Shown here piece after piece: positions 1 to 5,241 of a DNA stretch of 5,534 bases. Source of the stretch: Actinomycetota bacterium (lineage in GTDB: Bacteria; Actinomycetota; Thermoleophilia; Gaiellales; Gaiellaceae); the NCBI GenBank assembly GCA_005884155.1, contig VAXD01000101.1, forward strand, positions 8,546-14,079, written 5' to 3'. The notes under the pieces were generated by a model. That model worked only from the letters and a program-made list of their open reading frames with translations. It searched no databases and had not been told where the DNA came from. Within the stretch, counting starts at the first letter, position 1. Every line of letters starts with the position of its first letter. The position numbers were made by a program, and so were the translations under genes.

Positions 1-561
1 CGCGTCCGCGGCCCGTGATTCGGCGACATCGCTCTCGCTGCGCATCCGGCTCACGAGCCAGCCGATGATCAACGCCATCAGCACCTCGATGCCGATCTGG
101 AGCGTGACGTAGTTGACGTGGTAGTTGTGCGGCGCCAGCCGCCGCTCGCGAAGCAGCTCGAAGACCGCCATGACCGGCGCGCTGGCGATTGCAAGCCCCA
201 CGGCTCCGAGAATCCCCCAGCGGAGAGCCGCCTCGGCCAGCGGCAGGAAGATGAGCTGCCTGACGGGCGAGCCCTGATCGAAGCTGTAGAGCAGGACGTA
301 GATCGAGACGATCGCGAAGTCGAAGGCCATGGCGCAGGCGCCGAGCACGACCTGCCCGCGTCGCGACCACTCGCGCCGCGCGAGCCAGAGGAGCACCAGC
401 GATGCAGCGGCGAATACCGCAGTCGTCACCCATGCCCACTGCTCGCGGTTGTGCGGGTAGTCGGTGCCGATTGCGACCTGGAAGACGGCGAACGGGACGC
501 CGGCCACGCGGACCCATGCGAGCCAGCGCTCGGTCTCGCGGAGGCGCCTGAGCTCGGTCAT
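1..561 (-). CDS. Multi-pass membrane sensor protein, N-terminal part (partial, runs off left edge)
   Basis: An open frame starts at ATG 561-559 and stays open to the left edge, giving 187 visible residues without a stop. Hydrophobic segments lie at about residues 14-31, 43-62, 71-92, 100-137 (probably two passes) and 152-171, so about six membrane helices. A polar, alanine-rich helix follows (WLVSRMRSESDVAESRAADA, residues 168-187) that looks like the start of a signalling linker or coiled coil. A short cytoplasmic N-terminus, a membrane bundle and then a helical linker is the usual plan of membrane-sensor histidine kinases or GGDEF proteins. The output domain lies outside the window, so the function is inferred. 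The start is supported by a good ribosome-binding site (GGAGA, 566-570) and by an ATGA overlap with the queG stop, which implies co-transcription and translational coupling with queG. It could instead be a plain membrane protein of unknown role. Confidence 0.8.
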   Translation of the reverse strand, partial: MTELRRLRETERWLAWVRVAGVPFAVFQVAIGTDYPHNREQWAWVTTAVFAAASLVLLWLARREWSRRGQVVLGACAMAFDFAIVSIYVLLYSFDQGSPVRQLIFLPLAEAALRWGILGAVGLAIASAPVMAVFELLRERRLAPHNYHVNYVTLQIGIEVLMALIIGWLVSRMRSESDVAESRAADA

Positions 562-1559
562 GCGTTCTCCATGCGGCCGAGCGCCCATTCGGCGTGCTCG
601 CGCAGAAGCGGGTCGTCGCCCTCCGCATAGGGGCGCGCCGGGCTTGGGTCGCCACCCGAGTTGCCGAGCGCGACGAGCGCGTTCCGGCGCAGGTAGCGCG
701 GATCGTTGCGCGGCACGAACAGCCGGTCGTACCGCGCGGCCAGCTCGTCGTCGGAGGCTTCGAGCCAGTCGACGAGCGAGACGTGCGGCTCGGCGCCCGC
801 CGGGGGCGCGAGGCCGGCGCGGCGCTTCTCGACGCCGCGGTTCCAGGGACAGACGTCCTGGCAGATGTCGCAGCCGTAAACCTGGTCGCCAAGCTCCTCG
901 CGGTAGCCCTGCGGGATCGGCTCGGCCGCCTGCGTCCAGTAGGAGAGACAGCGCGTCGCGTCGAGCACGCCGGGCTCGTCCAGCGCGCCGGTCGGGCACG
1001 CCTCGATGCAGAGCGTGCAGGACCCGCAATCGGCGTCCAGCGGCGGCGTCGGCTCGAGCTCGACGTCGGTGACGAGCGTGCCGAGCACGACCCACGAGCC
1101 GAACCGCCGTGTGATCAGCATCGTGTTCTTGCCGTAGAAGCCGACGCCCGAGCGCGCCGCGGCCTCGCGGTCGACGTGCTGGTTCTGATCGACCAGCACG
1201 CGGTACTCGCCGCCGAGCCTGCGCCCCAGCTCGTCCAGCCGCTCGCGCAGGACTGCGTACGCGTCGAACCAGGTGTAGCGGGGTAGCCGTCCTTGGCCCG
1301 GCGGCGGCTCGTCAGCGTCGTGCCAGTAGCAGAGCGCGGCGGAGACAACGGTGCGCGCGCCGTCGAGGAGTGCCTCCGGGTGGCACGAGACCTCCGGCGT
1401 CGCCATCGTGAAGCGCATGTCCGCGAACAGGCCGCGCTCCTTGCGGTCGCGGATGTGGCGCTCCGTCTCCGCGTACGCCGACGCGGGAGCGGCGCCGGCC
1501 ACGTCGAGCCCGAGCTCCTCCGCAAGCCGCGCCAGGTCAACCGCCTGCATGTGGGACAT
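558..1559 (-). CDS. queG: Epoxyqueuosine reductase QueG
   Basis: A protein of 333 residues, slightly shorter than the E. coli enzyme. QueG is a cytoplasmic, cobalamin-dependent iron-sulfur enzyme that reduces epoxyqueuosine to queuosine at tRNA position 34, the last step of the pathway (established for the family). Visible here are an N-terminal catalytic region with VDQNQHVDREAA (123-134) followed by GVGFYGKNTMLI (138-149), and a ferredoxin-like double 4Fe-4S region with CGSCTLCIEACP (178-189), C204 and CDICQDVCPWN (230-240). The C-terminal part, about 275-333, is helical and HEAT-like (LRRNALVALGNS) and in QueG contacts tRNA. ATG 1559 was chosen because the protein begins like the family there. 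ATG 1550, three codons later, is an alternative. The same frame stays open upstream to 2474, but that extension is antisense to the oxidoreductase and has no QueG homology. No clear ribosome-binding site is visible. No other queuosine gene is in the window. Confidence 0.94.
   Translation of the reverse strand: MSHMQAVDLARLAEELGLDVAGAAPASAYAETERHIRDRKERGLFADMRFTMATPEVSCHPEALLDGARTVVSAALCYWHDADEPPPGQGRLPRYTWFDAYAVLRERLDELGRRLGGEYRVLVDQNQHVDREAAARSGVGFYGKNTMLITRRFGSWVVLGTLVTDVELEPTPPLDADCGSCTLCIEACPTGALDEPGVLDATRCLSYWTQAAEPIPQGYREELGDQVYGCDICQDVCPWNRGVEKRRAGLAPPAGAEPHVSLVDWLEASDDELAARYDRLFVPRNDPRYLRRNALVALGNSGGDPSPARPYAEGDDPLLREHAEWALGRMENA
566..570 (-). promoter_or_regulatory. Ribosome-binding site for the membrane sensor gene
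   Basis: GGAGA on the minus strand lies four bases before ATG 561-559, inside the last codons of queG. It fixes the start of the downstream gene and supports coupled translation across the ATGA junction. Confidence 0.6.
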
Positions 1560-1568
1560 TGTGCCCGT

Positions 1569-2531
1569 ATGAAAGCCGTTCGCATCCACGAGGACGGCGG
1601 GCCCGAGGTGCTGCGTTACGAAGACGCTCCTGACCCGCAGCCCGGGCCGGGCGAGGTCGTCGTCCGTCTGCACGCCGCGTCGCTCAACCATCTCGATCTC
1701 TGGATCCGCAAGGGCCTTCCTTCGGTGCCGAAGCCGCGGATCCTCGGCGCGGACGGCGCGGGCGTCCGCGAGGACACCGGCGAACGGGTCGTGATCAACC
1801 CGGGGATCGAGCACGGCGAGCGGATCGACGTCGTCGGCGAGCACATGGACGGGACGCACGCCGAGCTCGTGTCGGTGCCGGAGGCGAATGTCTACCCGCT
1901 GCCGGACGGGCTCTCGTTCGAGGAGGCCGCGGCCTTCCCGCTCGTCTTCGAAACGGCCTACCGGATGCTCGTCACGAAGGCGGGCCTGCGCGAAGGCGAG
2001 TGGGTGCTGCTCTGGGGGATCGGCAGTGGCGTCGCGACCGCGGGGTTCGCGATCGCGAAGGCGCTCGGCGCGCGGGCGCTCGTCACGTCGTCGAGCGACG
2101 AGAAGCTGGAGCGCGCGCGTGAGCTCGGCGCCGACGCCACCGTCAACCATGGGACCGGCGACGTGCGAGCCGCGGTCGAGGAGGCCACCGGGGGCGCGGG
2201 CATCGACGTCGTGCTCGAGCACGTCGGCGAGGCGACCTGGGCGATGTCGCTGGCCGTCGCGCGCGCCGGCGGCCGGGTCGCGGTCTGCGGGGCCACGACC
2301 GGGCCGAACCCGCCGGCCGCGCTCCACCGGATCTGGTGGAAGCAGCTGACGATCTACGGCTCGACGATGGGCACGAAGGAGGACTTCGAGGGTGCCTACG
2401 AGCTGGTCGCTTCGGGCCGCGCGAAGCCGGTGATCGACTCGGTCCTCCCGCTCACCGAGGTACGCGCCGCGCACGAGCGCATGGAAGCCGGCGAGCAGTT
2501 CGGCAAGATCGTCTTCTCCGTGCCTACGTGA
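1569..2531 (+). CDS. Compact MDR-superfamily NAD(P)H:quinone oxidoreductase-like / 'zinc-binding dehydrogenase' without zinc ligands
   Basis: A protein of 320 residues in the medium-chain dehydrogenase/reductase (MDR) superfamily. The GroES-like N-terminal domain begins MKAVRIHEDGGPEVLRYED and contains SLNHLDLWIRKG (38-49). The Rossmann domain has the nucleotide-binding loop WGIGSGVATAG (149-159), then TSSSDEKLERARELGAD (173-189), GIDVVLEHVG and, near the C-terminus, GKIVFSV. The catalytic zinc site of alcohol dehydrogenases is absent: N40 stands where the cysteine would be, and the usual GHE reads GAD (60-62). The structural-zinc lobe with its four cysteines is also missing, since N77-P78-G79 runs within a few residues into GEHMDGTHAELV (90-101). 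It is therefore probably a zinc-independent, NAD(P)H-dependent reductase of the quinone oxidoreductase or enoyl-reductase type. The substrate cannot be read from sequence. The start is ATG 1569, where homology begins. It is divergent from queG across 9 bases and convergent with the transporter. Confidence 0.9.
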   Translation: MKAVRIHEDGGPEVLRYEDAPDPQPGPGEVVVRLHAASLNHLDLWIRKGLPSVPKPRILGADGAGVREDTGERVVINPGIEHGERIDVVGEHMDGTHAELVSVPEANVYPLPDGLSFEEAAAFPLVFETAYRMLVTKAGLREGEWVLLWGIGSGVATAGFAIAKALGARALVTSSSDEKLERARELGADATVNHGTGDVRAAVEEATGGAGIDVVLEHVGEATWAMSLAVARAGGRVAVCGATTGPNPPAALHRIWWKQLTIYGSTMGTKEDFEGAYELVASGRAKPVIDSVLPLTEVRAAHERMEAGEQFGKIVFSVPT

Positions 2532-4797
2532 GCTGGAAGGGCACGCTCGTCAGGATCACCCGCGGCTCGAACAGCAGCAGCCGCTTCAGGTAGAGCGCGC
2601 GCTGGTTGTGCAGGAGCCGGTCGGTCCCGCGGGCGACCAGCTCGGGCATGACGACGACCGCCACGGCCTCCGGGTCGGCGGTGATCCCGCGCAGGTACGT
2701 GAGCAGCGGCTGGCCGACGTCACGGAAGGGCGCCTCGACGACCTCGAGCGGAACCCCAGTCGGAAAGCGGAGCCAGTCGCGCTCGACGCGCCGGGCGTCG
2801 TCCTCGTCGAATGCGAACGAGACGGCCTTGGTCTCCCGGAATCCAAGTGAACGCGCGTACACCACAGCCCGCAGAGAGGCGGCGTGGACGTCGGCCACGG
2901 GGACGACGCAGACGGGGCGGCTGGGCTCAACGGTCTGTGCGTCTGAGTCTCCCGCGAGGCGCGGGATGTCGGCGACGGCGACGTCGGGCTCCCGCAGGAG
3001 CCTCAGCTTGAGACGGAACGCCGTACCGCGCACGGCCGATAGCAGCGACGGCGCCCGGAAGAGCTCCGGGATCACGACCGTGACGAAGCTGCCGTCGCCG
3101 TGCGGAAAGCGCCAGACGTACTCGAGCATCGCTTCGAGCGGCTCGTTTTCCTTCGATACGACCTCGAGGCGCGGCTCACCGCCGGTCAACTCGAAAAAGC
3201 GCGGGCCGATGCCGGAGTCGCTCCCCGGAAACGGCACGTGGACCGCCACGAACGAGCCCTTCGAGATCGTCCGGGCGTACCAGAGCGCTTCGCGGGTCGC
3301 ATCGTCGAGCCGTTCCACGTAGAGCACGACGGTGTTCTCGACGTCCCGGCGCGCGAGCACGGCGTGCGCCTTCGCCCGCAGGCGGCGCGCGACCGCCCGG
3401 TAATGGCGGCGCACCGCGTAGAAGCAGGCGATCATCACCGGGATCGCGATCATCACCATCCAGGCGCCGGAGAGGAACTTCGTCGCGATCACGATTACCG
3501 CCACGACGAGCGTGCTCGCCGCGCCGACGGCGTTCAGGGCCGCGCTCCAGCGCCAGCCGGGCCGGCGCGTTCGCAGCCAGTAGCGCACCATCCCGGCCTG
3601 CGCGAGCGTGAACGCCGTGAAGACGCCGATCACGTAGAGGTGGATCAGCGAGTTGACGTTCGCGCGGAAGGCGAGCACGAGTCCCGCCGCCGCCGCGGTG
3701 AGCACGATGATCCCATTCGAGTACGCGAGCCGGTCGCCGAGATTGACGAACTGGCGCGGCAGGAAGCCGTCCCGCGCGAGGAGCGCGGCGAGCCGCGGGA
3801 AACCCTGGTACGACGTGTTGGCCGCGAGCACGAGGATCGCGAGCGTGAACGCCTGGATCAGGTAATACATCGTCGAGCCCGTCGAACCGGCCGGGAAGGT
3901 GGCGCGTGCGATCTGCGAGAGCACAGAGGCGGACGAGCTCGGCAGCGCGTGCATCCTCACCGCCAGGTACGAGACGCCGAGGAACAGCGTCACCGCAGAG
4001 CCGGCCATCAGCAAGAGCGTCCGCGACGCGTTCTGCGACTGCGGGTGCCGGAACGCGGTGACACCGTTCGAGATCGACTCGACACCGGTCAGCGCGGCCG
4101 AGCCCGAGGCGAACGCCTTCAGCAGAACGAACAGCCCAAGTGCCCCGGCTCCGGTCGGCAGCGGATGCGGAACCGTCGCCGTCGGACACGTGCCGAGCGT
4201 GCACTTGCCGACCCCGACCGCGAGCATCGCGTACATGACCGCGAGGAAGGCGTACGTCGGGAACGCAAACATCAGCCCCGACTCACGGACTCCGCGGAGG
4301 TTCCCCAGGGTCAGGACGAGGATGCAGCCGAGCGAGAGCAGCACCCGGTGCGAGCCCAGCGAGGGCGCTGCCGATGTGATCGCGAAGACGCCCGCGGCGA
4401 CCGAGACCGCCACCGTGAGGATGTAGTCGGTCAGCAGCGCAGCCCCCGCCACGAGCGCCGGGAAGACGCCGAGGTTCTCCCGCGCGAAGACGTACGAGCC
4501 GCCGCTCGTGTTCTCGTATGCCTTGATCCCCTGGCTGTAGGAGAACGCCACGATCAGGAGCAGCGCGGAGACCGCCGCCGAGATCGGCAGGACATCGTGC
4601 CTCGCCGACAGCGACACGGCGACCAGGACCGCGAGGGCGGCTTCCGTCGCGTAGGCGACCGACGAGATCGGGTCGGACGAGAAGATCGGGAGCGCGAGCG
4701 TCTTCGGGAGGAGCGTGTCCTCGAGCTCCGAGGACGCGCGCGGCCTTCCGACCAGGCGCCGTTTCGCGCCTCCGAGAACTGCCAGGGCCGAGCTCAT
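2524..4797 (-). CDS. KimA-like APC-superfamily potassium transporter with tandem C-terminal USP-like domains
   Basis: An integral membrane protein of 757 residues. The first ~470 form a 12-helix APC/KUP-type core closely resembling Bacillus subtilis KimA, a K+/H+ symporter of 607 residues. Shared segments are SSDPISSVAYATEA (40-53), GGSYVFARENLG (99-110), TDYILTVAVSVAAG (123-136), LNLRGVRES-like NLRGVRES (166-173), LLKAFASGSAALTGVESISN (225-244), VLAANTSYQGFPRLA (323-337), GDRLAYSNGI (354-363) and LIHLYVIGVF (384-393). D42, Y49, Y125, T128, S132, T237 and E240 match residues I recall as lining the KimA ion sites, which supports K+ uptake. Two cytosolic USP-like domains follow, at about 487-614 and 628-757; KimA has only one, matching the second. 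The start ATG 4797 overlaps the USP stop (ATGA), and no ribosome-binding site is visible, so translation probably depends on the USP gene. An amino-acid substrate is the less likely alternative. Confidence 0.87.
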   Translation of the reverse strand: MSSALAVLGGAKRRLVGRPRASSELEDTLLPKTLALPIFSSDPISSVAYATEAALAVLVAVSLSARHDVLPISAAVSALLLIVAFSYSQGIKAYENTSGGSYVFARENLGVFPALVAGAALLTDYILTVAVSVAAGVFAITSAAPSLGSHRVLLSLGCILVLTLGNLRGVRESGLMFAFPTYAFLAVMYAMLAVGVGKCTLGTCPTATVPHPLPTGAGALGLFVLLKAFASGSAALTGVESISNGVTAFRHPQSQNASRTLLLMAGSAVTLFLGVSYLAVRMHALPSSSASVLSQIARATFPAGSTGSTMYYLIQAFTLAILVLAANTSYQGFPRLAALLARDGFLPRQFVNLGDRLAYSNGIIVLTAAAAGLVLAFRANVNSLIHLYVIGVFTAFTLAQAGMVRYWLRTRRPGWRWSAALNAVGAASTLVVAVIVIATKFLSGAWMVMIAIPVMIACFYAVRRHYRAVARRLRAKAHAVLARRDVENTVVLYVERLDDATREALWYARTISKGSFVAVHVPFPGSDSGIGPRFFELTGGEPRLEVVSKENEPLEAMLEYVWRFPHGDGSFVTVVIPELFRAPSLLSAVRGTAFRLKLRLLREPDVAVADIPRLAGDSDAQTVEPSRPVCVVPVADVHAASLRAVVYARSLGFRETKAVSFAFDEDDARRVERDWLRFPTGVPLEVVEAPFRDVGQPLLTYLRGITADPEAVAVVVMPELVARGTDRLLHNQRALYLKRLLLFEPRVILTSVPFQLT

Positions 4798-5063
4798 CCG
4801 GCGGGCGGCGCGGCGACCAGCACCCGGCAGGGCGCATGTACGAGCACGTACTGGACTGTCTTGCCGAAGACCTTGCGGCGCCCTTCTGCGCGTGGCGCGC
4901 GCAGGACCACGATGTCGGCCGCGCGCGCCTCCGCTTCGGCGACGATCGCCTCGCCGGCCTCACGCGCGCGCATGAGCCGCGGGTGCAGACGCACTCCGCG
5001 CTGTTCCGCTATCACCCGCGCCTCCTCGAGCACGCGCCGGGCCTCGGCCTCCTCGGCGAGCAT
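4794..5063 (-). CDS. C-terminal USP fragment, possibly translated from an internal ATG
   Basis: Within the broken USP gene, the downstream frame offers ATG 5063-5061 and encodes 89 residues beginning MLAEEAEARRVLEEARVIAE. It holds the second half of the USP fold: a charged helix, the strand VRLHPRLMRA, the AGEAIVAEAEARAADIVVLR helix-strand unit and the final strand CRVLVAAP. It lacks the first two strands and the first helix, so a normal nucleotide-binding fold is not expected. It matters mainly because its stop overlaps the transporter ATG: translating this frame would bring ribosomes to the transporter start. No clear ribosome-binding site precedes ATG 5063, so whether it is translated on its own is uncertain. 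Confidence 0.4.
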   Translation of the reverse strand: MLAEEAEARRVLEEARVIAEQRGVRLHPRLMRAREAGEAIVAEAEARAADIVVLRAPRAEGRRKVFGKTVQYVLVHAPCRVLVAAPPAG

Positions 5064-5185
5064 GTGGCGAGCTCCGCCGCGAGCTCCATCGCCGTTTCCG
5101 ACTCCACGTCGGCGGTCAGCGGGACGACGAGGCGCCGGTACGCAAGACCGGTAGCACGCAGGCTGCGCGCGACCGAGACGGCCAT
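4794..5185 (-). pseudogene. Universal stress protein (USP) gene broken by a frame-changing internal deletion
   Basis: Two halves of one USP domain lie in different frames. From ATG 5185, the first frame gives MAVSVARSLRATG, the first strand RRLVVPLTAD (17-26) and helix SETAMELAAELA (29-40), then loses homology and stops at TGA 5014-5012. The other frame takes over at about 5066 with HMLAEEAEARRVLEEARVIA, then RAREAGEAIVAEAEARAADI, VFGKTVQYVLVHAP and CRVLVAAPPAG, ending at TGA 4796-4794. What should lie between (second strand and loop, roughly 25-30 residues) is missing, and the missing length is not a multiple of three. The direct repeat GAGCTCGC (5086-5079 and 5074-5067) sits at the junction. 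USPs usually bind ATP through G-2x-G-9x-G(S/T). Here only the later glycines are recognisable (EGRRKVFGKT). It may be a real pseudogene, a slippage product or an assembly error. It lies 56 bases after the response regulator and overlaps the transporter start. Confidence 0.7.
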
Positions 5186-5191
5186 GCTTCG

Positions 5192-5197
5192 ACGCTA
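5192..5197 (-). promoter_or_regulatory. Possible -10 box of a leaderless promoter for the USP-transporter unit
   Basis: TAGCGT on the minus strand fits the TANNNT -10 pattern. It is separated by six bases (CGAAGC) from ATG 5185, the spacing that would place the transcription start at the A of the start codon, as in actinobacterial leaderless genes. The absence of a ribosome-binding site before this ATG fits the same model. No good -35 hexamer is seen at 17-19 bases. This is a single short motif, so it is suggestive only. Confidence 0.35.
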
Positions 5198-5202
5198 GCT
5201 CG

Positions 5203-5224
5203 GCGCCCCTCAATGCCGCCTCAA
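5203..5224 (-). repeat. Tandem 11-bp direct repeat, candidate response-regulator operator
   Basis: On the minus strand TTGAGGCGGCA (5224-5214) is followed directly by TTGAGGGGCGC (5213-5203). Seven of 11 positions match, including the whole TTGAGG core. A period of 11 bases is the spacing at which OmpR/PhoB-family dimers bind tandem half-sites. A further TGAGG lies at 5244-5240, 21 bases from the TGAGG of the nearer copy. The repeat sits just upstream of the candidate -10 box. The regulatory role is inferred, since two copies of a short GC-rich core can arise by chance. Confidence 0.35.
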
Positions 5225-5230
5225 GGCGGC
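5215..5230 (-). other. Perfect GC-rich hairpin in the regulator-USP gap
   Basis: GCCGCC-TTGA-GGCGGC on the minus strand is a six-pair all-G/C stem with a four-base loop, starting 12 bases after the response-regulator stop codon. No run of T follows, so it is not a standard intrinsic terminator. It could cause pausing, partial termination or mRNA processing between the regulator and the USP-transporter message. It overlaps the 11-base repeat. Confidence 0.45.
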
Positions 5231-5241
5231 GCGAAGAGTCC

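Noticed and set aside
118..1286. Plus-strand open frames opposite the membrane sensor and queG
   Set aside because: They lack domain features and are explained by codon bias of the minus-strand genes.
1293..1568. Upstream extension of the oxidoreductase frame by 92 codons
   Set aside because: It lies opposite queG, and the MDR N-terminus (MKAVRIHEDGG) begins exactly at ATG 1569.
1560..2474. Upstream extension of the queG frame by 305 codons
   Set aside because: It is antisense to the oxidoreductase, has arginine-rich low-complexity composition, and QueG homology begins only at ATG 1559/1550.
2562..2584. GCGGCT...AGCCGC inverted repeat after the oxidoreductase stop as a terminator
   Set aside because: It has six pairs with an 11-base loop, no T-run, and lies within transporter coding sequence. 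This is probably chance in GC-rich DNA.
3100..5154. Long plus-strand open frame of 684 codons opposite the transporter and USP genes
   Set aside because: Its product is rich in arginine, glutamate and aspartate with no recognisable domain, while the opposite strand encodes a clear transporter. Long antisense frames are expected where third positions are nearly all G or C.
5064..5213. TTG start at 5213 extending the second USP frame upstream
   Set aside because: The added residues (for example CYRSCVPAPRRPADRRR) do not resemble a USP N-terminus, whereas the alternative frame from ATG 5185 encodes the expected first strand and helix.
4798..5241. A c-di-AMP (ydaO-type) riboswitch upstream of the KimA-like gene
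   Set aside because: B. subtilis kimA is preceded by one, but here the upstream region is USP coding sequence with a 4-base overlap and the gap beyond it is only 56 bases, too short for that riboswitch.
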